Below, in pieces: positions 1 to 8,370 of a stretch of DNA of 64,000 bases. Under the pieces are notes generated by a model. It saw only the letters and a list, made by a program, of their open reading frames with translations, had not been told where the DNA came from and made no database searches. Each line of letters starts with the position of its first letter. Positions within the stretch are counted from its first letter, which is position 1. Origin of the DNA: Nocardiopsis sp. MG754419 (GTDB taxonomy: Bacteria; Actinomycetota; Actinomycetes; Streptosporangiales; Streptosporangiaceae). The stretch is from NCBI RefSeq assembly GCF_018207095.1, contig NZ_QOCZ01000007.1, forward strand, positions 1-64,000. Reading direction: 5' to 3'. A program made the translations under genes and the position numbers.

Positions 1-19
1 GGCTGAGGGCGTGCGTCAT
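1..19 (-). CDS. 5' end of a truncated gene, probably part of the queD-queE operon
   Basis: Only the first six codons (MTHALS) lie in the window; the gene runs off the left edge on the minus strand. An ATG is preceded by GAGG at a 5-base spacing, and the start is 44 bases downstream of the queE stop on the same strand. The position would suit another preQ0-pathway gene such as queC or folE, but six residues cannot identify it. Confidence 0.35.
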
Positions 20-63
20 CGGGGCCTCGCTTCCAGGGGTCCGGGCAGAAGGGGTCGGCGGGG

Positions 64-783
64 TCAGCGTCCGCGGGGCTGGGCGAACGCCATCACGTGC
101 AGACGCTGGGCCAGGTGCCATCTGCGGGCCGCGACGGAGTCGGCGAGCACACGGGTGGTCGCGATCAGCTCCTCCGGTGTGGCGCCCTCGGGCATCACCC
201 AGATCGGGGCCAGACCGTGCCGTGCGGTGAGGACGTCGATCTCGTCCAGGTCCGCCTCGGTACGGGCGACGAACTTGAACACCGCTCTGCCACTGGCCGC
301 GAAGGCTCTCAGCGTCTCGGGGACGATCCGCCTGTGCTCGGCGACACCGGAGTTGGCGAGCTTGGGGCTGACGTTGAACCGCACGCCGTCGACCAGCAAC
401 TCCGGGTCGGGGGTGAGGGTGCCGTTCGTCTCGAACTCCACCCGTTGGCCACCGGCCGTCAGGGCGCGCACCAGCGGGACCAGGGAGCGCTGCTGGATCA
501 GCGGCTCGCCACCGGTGATGACGACCAGCTCCACCCGGGAACTTCGCGCCCAGGCCACCAGGTCCCGCACCGACCGCCGCGAGGACTCCGCGCGCAGATC
601 GAACCGGGAGGTGTCCCAGGTGTAGGGGGTGTCGCACCAGGTGCAGTCGAGGTTGCACCTCGACAGTCGGATGAACAGGGCCGGGACACCGCAGCTCGGG
701 CCCTCCCCCTGGAACGTGGGCCGCTCGACCCCGAAACGCTCGGCGATGAGCAGTCGTGGCTCGTCCCCCTCCACGGCGCTCAT
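64..783 (-). CDS. queE: 7-carboxy-7-deazaguanine synthase (radical SAM)
   Basis: Rearranges 6-carboxytetrahydropterin to 7-carboxy-7-deazaguanine, the ring-contracting step on the way to preQ0 and queuosine or other 7-deazapurines. The 239-residue protein shows the radical-SAM cluster motif CNLDCTWC (Cys43, Cys47, Cys50) followed by DTPYTWD, and the SAM-contacting GGEPL at about residue 91. The early stretch PTFQGEGPSCG is typical of QueE. Its ATG overlaps the queD stop as ATGA, so the two are probably translationally coupled. The length is normal for the family, and a further gene appears to start just downstream at the window edge. Confidence 0.93.
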   Translation of the reverse strand: MSAVEGDEPRLLIAERFGVERPTFQGEGPSCGVPALFIRLSRCNLDCTWCDTPYTWDTSRFDLRAESSRRSVRDLVAWARSSRVELVVITGGEPLIQQRSLVPLVRALTAGGQRVEFETNGTLTPDPELLVDGVRFNVSPKLANSGVAEHRRIVPETLRAFAASGRAVFKFVARTEADLDEIDVLTARHGLAPIWVMPEGATPEELIATTRVLADSVAARRWHLAQRLHVMAFAQPRGR

Positions 784-1193
784 GGGCGCTCCACGTCGAA
801 GCGCGCCCAGCTGCGCGTGGTCTCCCGGACGCGCACGGCGATCAGGCGGCCGGGCAGGTCCGGTTCGACGTGCTGGATGAACCACCCGGCCAGGAACCCG
901 GCCAGGTTCTCCGAGGTCGGTTCGAAGGACAGGATCTCGTGCAGGTCGTGGTGGTCGAGCTCGGTGTCCACGAACGCCTTGAAGGGCGCGAGGTCGCCGA
1001 AGTCGGTGACGAACCCGGGCCCGCTCAGGGTCGGGGCGGTGAGGATGACCTCGACCTGGTAGCTGTGCCCGTGCCGGCGCGAGCACTTGTGGCCGGGGGC
1101 CAGGCCCCCCAGGCGGTGCCCGGCCTCGAAGTCGAAGGTCTTGCCGATGGTGTGGGTCCCCGCGGGGGGCGGGACGAGGGTCTCGTCGGGCAT
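780..1193 (-). CDS. queD: 6-carboxy-5,6,7,8-tetrahydropterin synthase
   Basis: Converts dihydroneopterin triphosphate to 6-carboxytetrahydropterin, the substrate of QueE. The 137-residue form has the expected zinc ligands His26 and the HGH pair (His41, His43) in CSRRHGHSY, whose Cys37 is the catalytic cysteine of the CxxxHGH family motif. I chose the ATG at 1193 because AAGGA stands six bases before it. An in-frame ATG at 1214 would add seven residues with a weaker ribosome site. The gene is divergent from the XRE regulator at 1429 and overlaps queE by four bases. No preQ1-type riboswitch was recognised in the 235 bases upstream. Confidence 0.92.
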   Translation of the reverse strand: MPDETLVPPPAGTHTIGKTFDFEAGHRLGGLAPGHKCSRRHGHSYQVEVILTAPTLSGPGFVTDFGDLAPFKAFVDTELDHHDLHEILSFEPTSENLAGFLAGWFIQHVEPDLPGRLIAVRVRETTRSWARFDVERP

Positions 1194-1428
1194 GGGCCGT
1201 CCTTGTTCTCTCATGGGGCCACCACCCTCGGCCGGAGCCGACAGGGGTCGTGGTCCGCGGGCACGGTCGTGCGCTGACGTCGGAGTGGAAACGGCGGTGT
1301 CCCCTCCGAGCCCGGAGGTACGGGGCGAGAAGGATCCCTATTCATCAATTCGAGTACATCCCCATGACCGTTCCACGACAATGGCAAGAGTCGATCCAAC
1401 ACCGATTCCACAACGGAGGCGCCCCTTC

Positions 1429-2709
1429 ATGTCCGATCGGTTGCGGGAGGAAATGCGACAGGAACGCCGCGCCTCCGGACTGGTCTGGGCGAGATTCGCG
1501 CGCGCGGCGGGATTCAGCGCGACCTATCTGCGCAATATCGAGAACGGCAACCGGGCGTTGACCCCCGAAGTGGCCGAGGCCTATGACGGGGTGCTGAGCA
1601 CGGGCGGCCGCTTCACCCGGGCCCTGCGCGACCCCGCCGCCGGCACCCGCGCGCTGTCCTGGGACCGGCCGGAGAGCATGGCGATGCTCACCGGCCTGAT
1701 GAAGCGGGGGCACGTGGACCGGCGCGAACTCCTCACGGTGACCGCGGCCCTGTCGGCCTCGGCGAGCAGCTGGGCCCGGGCCCTGGAGTCGGTCCCCCAC
1801 CGGCCGCTCGACCTTCCCGGCGGCGCGGACCTGCTGGCGCACATCGGCGACCGACTCGATCACCTGCGCCACCTGGACGACGAACTCGGAGGCGGCGACG
1901 TCCTGCCGTTGGCCCGCGGCGAGCTGGCGCTCATCATCAGGTTGATCGGCTCGGACCGGTACCAGGGCACCACTGTGCCCCGCCTCCACGCGATGGCCTC
2001 CGAGGCCGCCCGACAGGTGGGATGGGCCGCCTTCGACCAGGGGAAACCGGGGTTGGCGGCCCGGTACTTCGACGGCGCGCTGCGCGCCTCCGCCGAGGCC
2101 GGCGACCCCGTGGGCGGCGCGTACGCCGCGTCGTTCGCCGCGATCCAGTGCTACTCCACGGGACCGCCCGAGCGGGCGGTGCACCTCCTGGACCTCGCAC
2201 GCGAGCAGGTGCGCTGGAGGGCCACCCCGCGTATGCACGCCATGCTCGCGGCCCGCACCGCCCGTGCGCTCTCCACGACCGGCGCGAGGAAGGAGTGCGC
2301 GCACCAGCTCCACCTGGCGCGCACGGCGCTGGACAAGGGGCCGCGCGAGGACGATCCCGAGGTCTTGTACTGGGTGGACCACGGCGAGATCGAGATGATC
2401 GCGGGGTCGACCGCCCTGTCCCTGGGGGACCCTGCCGAGGCGCTGCGCCGCTTCGAGGCCGCCAGGGCGGCGGACTACCCCGGCGACACGGCGTTTCCCC
2501 GGAGCCACGCGATCTATCTGGCCCGGGCCTCGGAGGCGCATCTGGCACTGCGGGACCTGGACGCCGCCGTCGCCACGGCACGCCACGCGGCCCGGTGTCT
2601 GGGCTCGGTGGACTCGGCGCGATCGGCCTCCGAGCTCGCCGGGCTGCGCGCGAGGCTGCGGGCCCACACCGCGCACACGGCCGTGCGCGAGTTCCTGCAG
2701 ACCGAATAG
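1429..2709 (+). CDS. XRE-family regulator with a TPR-like C-terminal region
   Basis: A 426-residue DNA-binding regulator. Residues about 1-60 form an XRE-type helix-turn-helix (FARAAGFSATYLRNIENG). The remaining ~360 residues are alanine- and leucine-rich helical repeats resembling tetratricopeptide repeats, an arrangement common in actinobacterial regulators of differentiation and secondary metabolism. The ATG is preceded by GGAGGC. The gene is divergent from queD and converges on the biosynthetic island that ends at 3012. A second XRE-type regulator stands at the far end of that island, so one or both may control it; this is inference from position only. Confidence 0.85.
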   Translation: MSDRLREEMRQERRASGLVWARFARAAGFSATYLRNIENGNRALTPEVAEAYDGVLSTGGRFTRALRDPAAGTRALSWDRPESMAMLTGLMKRGHVDRRELLTVTAALSASASSWARALESVPHRPLDLPGGADLLAHIGDRLDHLRHLDDELGGGDVLPLARGELALIIRLIGSDRYQGTTVPRLHAMASEAARQVGWAAFDQGKPGLAARYFDGALRASAEAGDPVGGAYAASFAAIQCYSTGPPERAVHLLDLAREQVRWRATPRMHAMLAARTARALSTTGARKECAHQLHLARTALDKGPREDDPEVLYWVDHGEIEMIAGSTALSLGDPAEALRRFEAARAADYPGDTAFPRSHAIYLARASEAHLALRDLDAAVATARHAARCLGSVDSARSASELAGLRARLRAHTAHTAVREFLQTE

Positions 2710-2854
2710 CCCCCTTCACCCGCCGTTCGAGCACGGGAGGGGCGCGAGCCGGGGGGTCGAGCGCCGGGGGGCACCGGACCCTTCGGCGCCCGACCGCGAT
2801 CGGGTCCCGGGGTCTCCGAGCTGTTCCGCTCAGCGCGTCTCGACCTCACCCGCG

Positions 2855-2874
2855 CCGCCGGGAACACCCGGCGG
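2855..2874. terminator. Hairpin between convergent genes
   Basis: A perfect 8-bp stem (CCGCCGGG / CCCGGCGG) with loop AACA lies in the 302-base gap between the convergent XRE gene and the ABC permease. There is no T-tract on either side. Apart from the hairpin I see nothing gene-like in 2710-3011. Confidence 0.5.
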
Positions 2875-3011
2875 GGCGCCCCGGCGCGTTCCTCTCCCGA
2901 TGACGCGACGCCGATATTCCGGCACTCCTCTCCTTCACCGAGCCGAAGTACGAGACGGAAAGGGACCGATCCCCACGCAGAATCCCACCGGCCCGAAAAA
3001 ACGGCGAGCAT

Positions 3012-3785
3012 TCACCACCGAAACCCTCGGTCCACCTTTTTGGAGACACGCCACAAGGCGATCGCGCAGAAAACGAGAGAGAAGGCGAAGAGGCACGCCA
3101 CCGACAGCAGGACCTGACGTAACCCGCCACCACCGACGATCACCTCTCGCAACCCCGAAACGGCCCAGTGGACGGGGGTGACGGTGGCCAGAGCCCGCAC
3201 CCAGGAGGGCATGAGTTCGATCGGGACCAGAGCGCCCCCGAGCACGGTCCACACGAGCGTGATGACTCTGTCGTAGGCGAACGCCTGACTCCGGGAGCGG
3301 GCGAGGGTGCACAGGGCCAGGGAGAAGGAGACGACGCACACCGCGACCCCGACGAGCAGGACGATCAGAGCGACCATGCTCCCCCTCACGTTCAGGCCGA
3401 GCAGCAGCCCTCCCACCAGGAAGAGCACCGAGGACTGACCGAGGACGAGCATGCCGCCCAGAAGGATCTTTCCCCCGAGGAGGTCGCCGGCCGACGCACC
3501 GGACACCTGCACTCGGTTCCAGGTGTGCAACTCGAACTCACGGAAGATGGACTCCTTGATCACTCCGCCCATGAAGAAGGCGAACATCAGCGCCATTCCG
3601 GGCACCGAGAAGTCCGCGCCGCTCGCACCCTCGTGGCCGAGCCGGGAGGCGACACCGGCGTACAGCGGCGCGGTGAAGGACATCAGGAGGCAGGGCGTCA
3701 GCAGCAGGGTGACGAAGGGGACCGGATCGCGGCGCAACCAGATCAGGTCATGGTGCAGGACGGCCACGACAGGGGTCACGGGCAC
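3012..3785 (-). CDS. ABC-2 type transporter permease
   Basis: Integral membrane subunit of an ABC exporter, 257 residues, with about six hydrophobic segments (for example VTLLLTPCLLMSFTAPLY and the long valine/leucine run near the middle) and an ABC-2 membrane fold. The GTG at 3785 follows GAGGG by seven bases; an alternative GTG at 3779 would overlap the ATPase stop as GTGA. It is the last gene of the minus-strand island and is coupled to the ATPase gene. Its likely job is export of, or resistance to, the product of the island; the substrate is not visible in the sequence. Confidence 0.88.
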   Translation of the reverse strand: MPVTPVVAVLHHDLIWLRRDPVPFVTLLLTPCLLMSFTAPLYAGVASRLGHEGASGADFSVPGMALMFAFFMGGVIKESIFREFELHTWNRVQVSGASAGDLLGGKILLGGMLVLGQSSVLFLVGGLLLGLNVRGSMVALIVLLVGVAVCVVSFSLALCTLARSRSQAFAYDRVITLVWTVLGGALVPIELMPSWVRALATVTPVHWAVSGLREVIVGGGGLRQVLLSVACLFAFSLVFCAIALWRVSKKVDRGFRW

Positions 3786-4687
3786 GACCCCGCCCTCAGG
3801 ATGTTGAAGTAGGCCGACTCCAGATCGGCCTTGGCGATATCCACGGAGCGCAACCGATCGCGCTCGGCACCGACCCACTCGACGGCCTTGATGATGTCGA
3901 TCGCCGGATCCGCGGTGGGGAGCCGAAGGAGGTCCTCGTCCACCCTCGCCCCCGGCCAGTGCGTGGTCGGCGGAGGTCCATGGAACCGGAGCACGAGTTC
4001 ACTTCTGGCGTGCCGGGAGACCAGGTCGCTCACCGGACCCTCGGCCAGACACCTACCCCCTCCGAGCACGACGACACGAGCGTCCAGGTCCTCGATCTCC
4101 CCGAGGTAGTGGGAGGTGTAGAGAACGGTCGCACCGTCCCGGGCGATGGCGGCCACGAGCCGCAGCAGGTCGCGCCGCGTCTCGGGGTCGGCACCCACCG
4201 TGGGTTCGTCGAGGAGGATCAACTCCGGACGATGCACCAGGGCGCATGCGGCGTGCACCCTGCGTCGTTGTCCGCCCGACAGGTCCCGAACCGGCGTGCG
4301 GCTCGACCGCGTGAGGTCGAGGGCCTCCATGACGGCGTCGACCGACGCGCGCAGCCCACCGCGACGCACCCCGCCGAGCGTTCCGAAGTACCGCAGATTC
4401 TCCTCGACGGTGTGCGTCGGATAGACGGCGGTGTCCTGGGCCGCCCAGCCGATCCGGCCCCGCACGGCCTTCGGGTGTGCTCGCACGTCGACGCCCAAGA
4501 CCCGCACGTCTCCCTCATCGTGGGAGGTGATCCCCGCGATGATGGAGAGGAGCGTGGTCTTCCCGGCGCCGTTGGCACCGAGCACGGCCAGGATCTCGCC
4601 GCGCCCGGCGACGAGGTCGACGCCGCTCAGCACCCGCCGCTCTCCGTAGCGCTTGCCGAGCCCCTCCACCCGCAGGCTCGGTGTCAT
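3776..4687 (-). CDS. ABC transporter ATP-binding protein (DrrA/CcmA type)
   Basis: ATPase subunit partnering the ABC-2 permease just downstream. The 303-residue protein has Walker A GANGAGKT (residues 37-44), signature LSGGQRRR, and Walker B LILLDEPTVG followed by the switch His in YTSHYLGE. A ~90-residue C-terminal extension is typical of the DrrA-like drug-exporter subgroup. Its ATG overlaps the stop of the SRPBCC gene as ATGA and its stop overlaps the permease start, so the three genes are translated as one unit. It probably drives export of the cluster product. Confidence 0.93.
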   Translation of the reverse strand: MTPSLRVEGLGKRYGERRVLSGVDLVAGRGEILAVLGANGAGKTTLLSIIAGITSHDEGDVRVLGVDVRAHPKAVRGRIGWAAQDTAVYPTHTVEENLRYFGTLGGVRRGGLRASVDAVMEALDLTRSSRTPVRDLSGGQRRRVHAACALVHRPELILLDEPTVGADPETRRDLLRLVAAIARDGATVLYTSHYLGEIEDLDARVVVLGGGRCLAEGPVSDLVSRHARSELVLRFHGPPPTTHWPGARVDEDLLRLPTADPAIDIIKAVEWVGAERDRLRSVDIAKADLESAYFNILRAGSCP

Positions 4688-5136
4688 CCGTCGACCCGCC
4701 GCCCCAGCGACAGCAGCATGTCCGAGGAGTTGCGTTCGATCGCCCGCGCGGCCACGGGCTCCAGCATGGGTTTGAGCATGGCCACGCCGATCTCGAACTC
4801 CACTTCGAGCGTGGCCTCGGTCACGTCGTCGTCGACCGGCGTCACCTGCCAGAACCCCTGGAACACCTCCAGGTCGCCGGACTGCTGGGTGTAGTCGATG
4901 CGCCGGCGCTCCGGGTCGCGGATCTCCTTCTCCGTCCACTTGAGGATGGACCCCTTGATCTGCACCTCCCACTCGGTCACGACCTCGACGTCGCCACTCT
5001 CCCGAGTGGACTCGGAGAGCACGTTGGTGGTGATGACCGACTCCATGAACCTCGGATACGACGCGACGTCGCACACGAGGCTCCAGACGTGGTCCACCGG
5101 CGCCTGCAAACGCTCGGTCACCGTGACGACAGGCAT
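4684..5136 (-). CDS. SRPBCC / polyketide cyclase-like protein
   Basis: A 150-residue START-fold (SRPBCC) protein of the Coq10/aromatase-cyclase type: MPVVTVTERLQAPVDHVWSL at the start, the internal FMESV and QGFWQVTP stretches, and a long C-terminal helix. Such proteins bind hydrophobic ligands and in polyketide clusters guide cyclisation, but no PKS is present here. The ATG has AGGGAG six bases upstream. It is coupled by a 4-bp overlap to the exporter ATPase, which ties it to the island. It could be a ligand-binding, cyclase or self-protection protein; the sequence does not distinguish these. Confidence 0.82.
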   Translation of the reverse strand: MPVVTVTERLQAPVDHVWSLVCDVASYPRFMESVITTNVLSESTRESGDVEVVTEWEVQIKGSILKWTEKEIRDPERRRIDYTQQSGDLEVFQGFWQVTPVDDDVTEATLEVEFEIGVAMLKPMLEPVAARAIERNSSDMLLSLGRRVDG

Positions 5137-5242
5137 GGATATCTCCCTTTCATGGAGGGCGGCTCACTTTCCCGGACCGCGGATCGGGCCACGAGACCGG
5201 CGGGTTCCCCGGGCGTCTTCGCACGTCGATCGGCCCGGACCA

Positions 5243-5764
5243 CTACAGGGGCTTGGTCCAATCGCTCGGCAGCAGGGGAGGAAGACCGAGAGCGTCGACC
5301 GTCTCCGTCCACCCCCGCACCAGCCGGAGCCCGCCGAACATGCCCTCAGGGGACCGAAGCTCGGGGAGGTCCTCGTCGAGGCCGAGCCCCCTGTGCACCA
5401 CGTGCGCCCACGCCTCGAGTCGGGTCAGCCACGACTCGGCCCCCGAGGGGTCCCGCGCCAGGGCGCCGGCCTCGTGAACGAGTGCGAGGCCTTGATCGCG
5501 GAGCGCCTCGGGCGCGTGCGTGATCTGGTCGAAGGCGCCGCCGTTCTCGTGCCAGTACGGTTCTCCCCCGTACTCGAGACCGCTCACCTGAAGACTCGCC
5601 AGAACCAGCTGGCGCGTCTGCGCGGCCACCATGCGCCACTGACCGGCGCGTACTCCCCCGGCGATGTCCTCCCATGCTCCCTGAACGATCACCAGTGTGA
5701 TCACGGCACCATGACCGGTGCGGCACACGTGGGACCGCAACCCCTGCGTGCTTCGAACGCCCAC
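5243..5764 (-). CDS. Unknown cluster protein
   Basis: I do not recognise this 173-residue protein. It is mostly helical, rich in Trp, Gly and Ala, with a conserved-looking core (GEPYWHENGGAFDQITHAPE) and a C-terminus ending LPPLLPSDWTKPL. The GTG at 5764 follows AAGAGG at six bases; a shorter form starting at a GTG near 5704 is possible. It lies between the aminotransferase and the SRPBCC gene on the same strand. A 145-base gap containing a hairpin separates it from the aminotransferase, so it may have its own promoter. High third-position GC supports coding. Confidence 0.65.
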   Translation of the reverse strand: MGVRSTQGLRSHVCRTGHGAVITLVIVQGAWEDIAGGVRAGQWRMVAAQTRQLVLASLQVSGLEYGGEPYWHENGGAFDQITHAPEALRDQGLALVHEAGALARDPSGAESWLTRLEAWAHVVHRGLGLDEDLPELRSPEGMFGGLRLVRGWTETVDALGLPPLLPSDWTKPL

Positions 5765-5860
5765 ACAACACCTCTTCGTTAGAGTCGGCCCGGTCGGGAC
5801 GGTCGGGTGAGGACGAGCGCCGACCCGGCTCGGGAAAGGGACGGTTCTCCTCGGTTCCGG

Positions 5861-5876
5861 GGCGTCCTCGGACGCC
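5861..5876 (-). terminator. Hairpin downstream of the aminotransferase gene
   Basis: GGCGTCC and GGACGCC form a 7-bp inverted repeat with only two bases between the arms (6 bp with a four-base loop if the ends open), 34 bases after the aminotransferase stop. There is no T-tract. It may attenuate transcription between the enzyme genes and the unknown, SRPBCC and exporter genes. Confidence 0.4.
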
Positions 5877-5909
5877 TCACCGCGACGGCGACACCCACGG
5901 AGTGAGGGA

Positions 5910-7139
5910 TCAGGCCGACTCTCTCTCCACCCTGACCGCCGCACTGTGCAGCGCGTTGCTCAAGAACCCCCTTTCCTCGGCGTCGATGAAGGCGGAGGGC
6001 GTGCACCGCAGCACGGTCGGCGTGGTGAGACACATCGTCAGCAGCACGCCTCCGGCCAGGGACTCCCGCATCATCTCGGCGGCGACCTCCGGCTTTCGAC
6101 AGTGCAGGCCCAACATCAGGCCGCGCCCCGTCACCGACGAGAACAGTCCGGGCCGATGGGCCACGAGTCCGGTCAGGATCGCGCGCAGCGCCGCACCGGC
6201 ACGGCGCACCCGCGCCGGGACGTCCAGGTCACCGATGACGTCCAGCGCACCGAGGATGGCGGCCGACGCGAGGGGGTTGCCGCCGAAGGTGGAGGTGTGC
6301 AGCAGCGGATCGACGTCGAACGGACGGAACGCGTCTTCGGTGGCGATCACGGCCGACGCCGGCATGACACCGCCTCCCAACGCTTTCCCGCTCAGCAGGA
6401 TGTCGGGGCGCACGCCGAGATCCTCATGGGCCCAGAACGTGCCGCATCGCCCGAGCCCGGACTGGATCTCGTCGAAGACCAACAGGCTGCCGGTGCGCGT
6501 GCACGCCTCTCGAAGAACCGCCGCGTAGACGGGTGCGAGCGGGTACATGCCCCCCTCGCCCTGGACGGGTTCGGCGAACACGGCGGCCGGCCGATGGCGC
6601 TCGATCAACGCGGCGGCCGCGGCGGCGTCGTCGCGCGGAATCCGTACGACGTCCGGTAGCAGGGGACCGATCCCCCGACGGAACGCCTCCGCATCGGTGA
6701 GGCTCAGGGCGCCGGTGCTCTTGCCGTGAAAGGAGCCGGAGAGGTGGGCCAAGGGGGTCCGCCCCGTACGTGCCCTGGCCAGTTTGAGCGCGGCCTCCAC
6801 CGCTTCGGACCCGGAGTTCAAAAGCAGCACCTTGGACAGGCCCGCCGGCGCCACCGCCGCCAGCGCCGCCGCGGCACGGGCGTTGACCTCCCCGGGGAGG
6901 GTCCTGCTCGCCCCGGCCAGGAGGTCCATCTGCCGGGCGACCGCGCCGACCGGCCCGGGGTGCCCGTGTCCGAGGAGGAAGACCCCGAAGGAACCGACGT
7001 CGAGATACCGGTGTCCACCACGGCTCGTGATCCACTGGCCCTTCCCCGCGACCTCCGGGTCCACCGCCCCCATGATGGTGTGCAGAAAGGATCGGCCTGA
7101 GGACTGGTGGGTGCGTATGAGTTCGAGGGGTTCGCGCAT
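5910..7139 (-). CDS. Class III PLP-dependent aminotransferase
   Basis: A 409-residue fold-type I aminotransferase of the class III group (ornithine/acetylornithine/GABA aminotransferase family). Visible motifs are NSGSEA (108-113), SFHGKSTGA, the cofactor-binding VFDEIQSGLG (Asp223), and the Schiff-base lysine Lys252 in SGKALGGG. Such enzymes transfer an amino group to an omega-aldehyde or ketone. The ATG is one base past the stop of the ACAD-like gene, with GGAGG eight bases before it inside that gene. With the upstream thioester-reductase-like gene it could convert an aldehyde to a primary amine; this is inferred from gene order. Confidence 0.9.
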   Translation of the reverse strand: MREPLELIRTHQSSGRSFLHTIMGAVDPEVAGKGQWITSRGGHRYLDVGSFGVFLLGHGHPGPVGAVARQMDLLAGASRTLPGEVNARAAAALAAVAPAGLSKVLLLNSGSEAVEAALKLARARTGRTPLAHLSGSFHGKSTGALSLTDAEAFRRGIGPLLPDVVRIPRDDAAAAAALIERHRPAAVFAEPVQGEGGMYPLAPVYAAVLREACTRTGSLLVFDEIQSGLGRCGTFWAHEDLGVRPDILLSGKALGGGVMPASAVIATEDAFRPFDVDPLLHTSTFGGNPLASAAILGALDVIGDLDVPARVRRAGAALRAILTGLVAHRPGLFSSVTGRGLMLGLHCRKPEVAAEMMRESLAGGVLLTMCLTTPTVLRCTPSAFIDAEERGFLSNALHSAAVRVERESA

Positions 7140-7140
7140 C

Positions 7141-8370
7141 TCAACCGCCTCCGACCGGCTTCTCGTCGAGCTCGAAACCGAACGGAAGCCCGAGGGCCCA
7201 ACGCCCCAGGAGTTGTCGGGTGGCCCAGCGCGTCGGCGGGTGGTAGCGCGCCGCCTGTGCGTCCCGCAGGAGCCGCGCCACCTTCCCCGTGGCCGCATAC
7301 GACCCGACCCCCACCAGTTCGGACGCCATCTGCACCGCGGTGGTCGCCAACCCGGCGGTCTGCTGTTTCAGGGCCAGCAGGGAAGGGATCAACGCTCGCG
7401 GATCGCCGTCCTTCTCGCCCAGTCGACGCGCCAGTCCCGCGCAGGCCCACTCCATCGGCATCACCAAGGACATCAGGTCGCCGAGGGCCGCTTGGAAGGA
7501 GGGCAGCTGCGCCCGCGACGCGCCCAGGTGCGTGATGCGCGAGGCGCGGAGAGCGGCCCGGGACTCCTCGATCGCCGCCGAGACGACACCCAGGTAGGAG
7601 GCGGTCGAGGCGACACAGAACCATCCGATCCCGGCCGCGAACACCTCGTCGCTCTGTGATCCCGGTTCCGTGCGATGGAAGACCAGGTCATCGGGGAAAG
7701 CACAGCCGTCGAAGCGGAGGGTATCCGACTCCGTCGCCCGCATCCCCAGAGTGTTCCAGGTGCGTTCCGTCGTGATCCCGGGGCTCCGGGTGGCGAGCAG
7801 GGCGACCATCAGGGCGTCCGTCCCACCTCGCTCGTCCATCATCTGCAGGCAGACCAGGTCGCTGCGCTCGGCCAGGGAGCAGGGCGTCTTGAGGCCGTCG
7901 AGGATCCAGTTCGCACCGGATCGCCGGGCCACGCAGTTGGACCGGGTGAGCGCACCGGCCAGACCCGGCTCCGCGAACGCGTTGCTCACGATCCGTTGCT
8001 GGGCGGCGATGGCCTCCAACAACATCCACGACTCGTCGTGGTGGCGGTCCCGGTGCTCGACCACGACCCCGACCGAGAAGAGATGCATGGTGGTCGCGAT
8101 CGCCAGTGCGGGATCCGCCTCCCCGATCCGCCGTTGCACGGCACAGCACTCGGCGATGGAGGCCCCTCGCCCCTCGAACTCCCGTGGGACGGGCAGTCCG
8201 AAGTACCGGGCTTCACGCAGGATGTCGATACTGCGATCCGCCAGCCGCCCGGTCCGGTCGTTCTCCTCGGCGTAGGTGGCGATCTCCGCCACGTCGTCCG
8301 GGGACAGGAGGTGCGAGGTGTCCGGCCAGGCGGATGTACGCGCGGATTCGTAGGTGTACGCGTCCGTCAT
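7141..8370 (-). CDS. Acyl-CoA dehydrogenase-fold flavoprotein, non-canonical active site
   Basis: A 409-residue member of the acyl-CoA dehydrogenase superfamily: N-terminal helical domain, NAFAEPGLAGAL as the FAD-loop motif, WNTLGMRATESDTLRFDG in the beta domain, and a C-terminal helical bundle. At the position where dehydrogenases carry the catalytic Glu (RDAxxxxxYEGT) this protein reads RDAQAARYHPPT, with no Glu (Tyr376-Thr380). That suggests either a non-CoA role, such as the flavin monooxygenases and amine N-hydroxylases sharing this fold, or a Glu placed elsewhere. It overlaps the reductase gene by ATGA and abuts the aminotransferase. Confidence 0.88.
   Translation of the reverse strand: MTDAYTYESARTSAWPDTSHLLSPDDVAEIATYAEENDRTGRLADRSIDILREARYFGLPVPREFEGRGASIAECCAVQRRIGEADPALAIATTMHLFSVGVVVEHRDRHHDESWMLLEAIAAQQRIVSNAFAEPGLAGALTRSNCVARRSGANWILDGLKTPCSLAERSDLVCLQMMDERGGTDALMVALLATRSPGITTERTWNTLGMRATESDTLRFDGCAFPDDLVFHRTEPGSQSDEVFAAGIGWFCVASTASYLGVVSAAIEESRAALRASRITHLGASRAQLPSFQAALGDLMSLVMPMEWACAGLARRLGEKDGDPRALIPSLLALKQQTAGLATTAVQMASELVGVGSYAATGKVARLLRDAQAARYHPPTRWATRQLLGRWALGLPFGFELDEKPVGGG

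Noticed and set aside
1194-1428. preQ1/preQ0 riboswitch before queD
   Set aside because: No recognisable aptamer fold or conserved sequence was seen.
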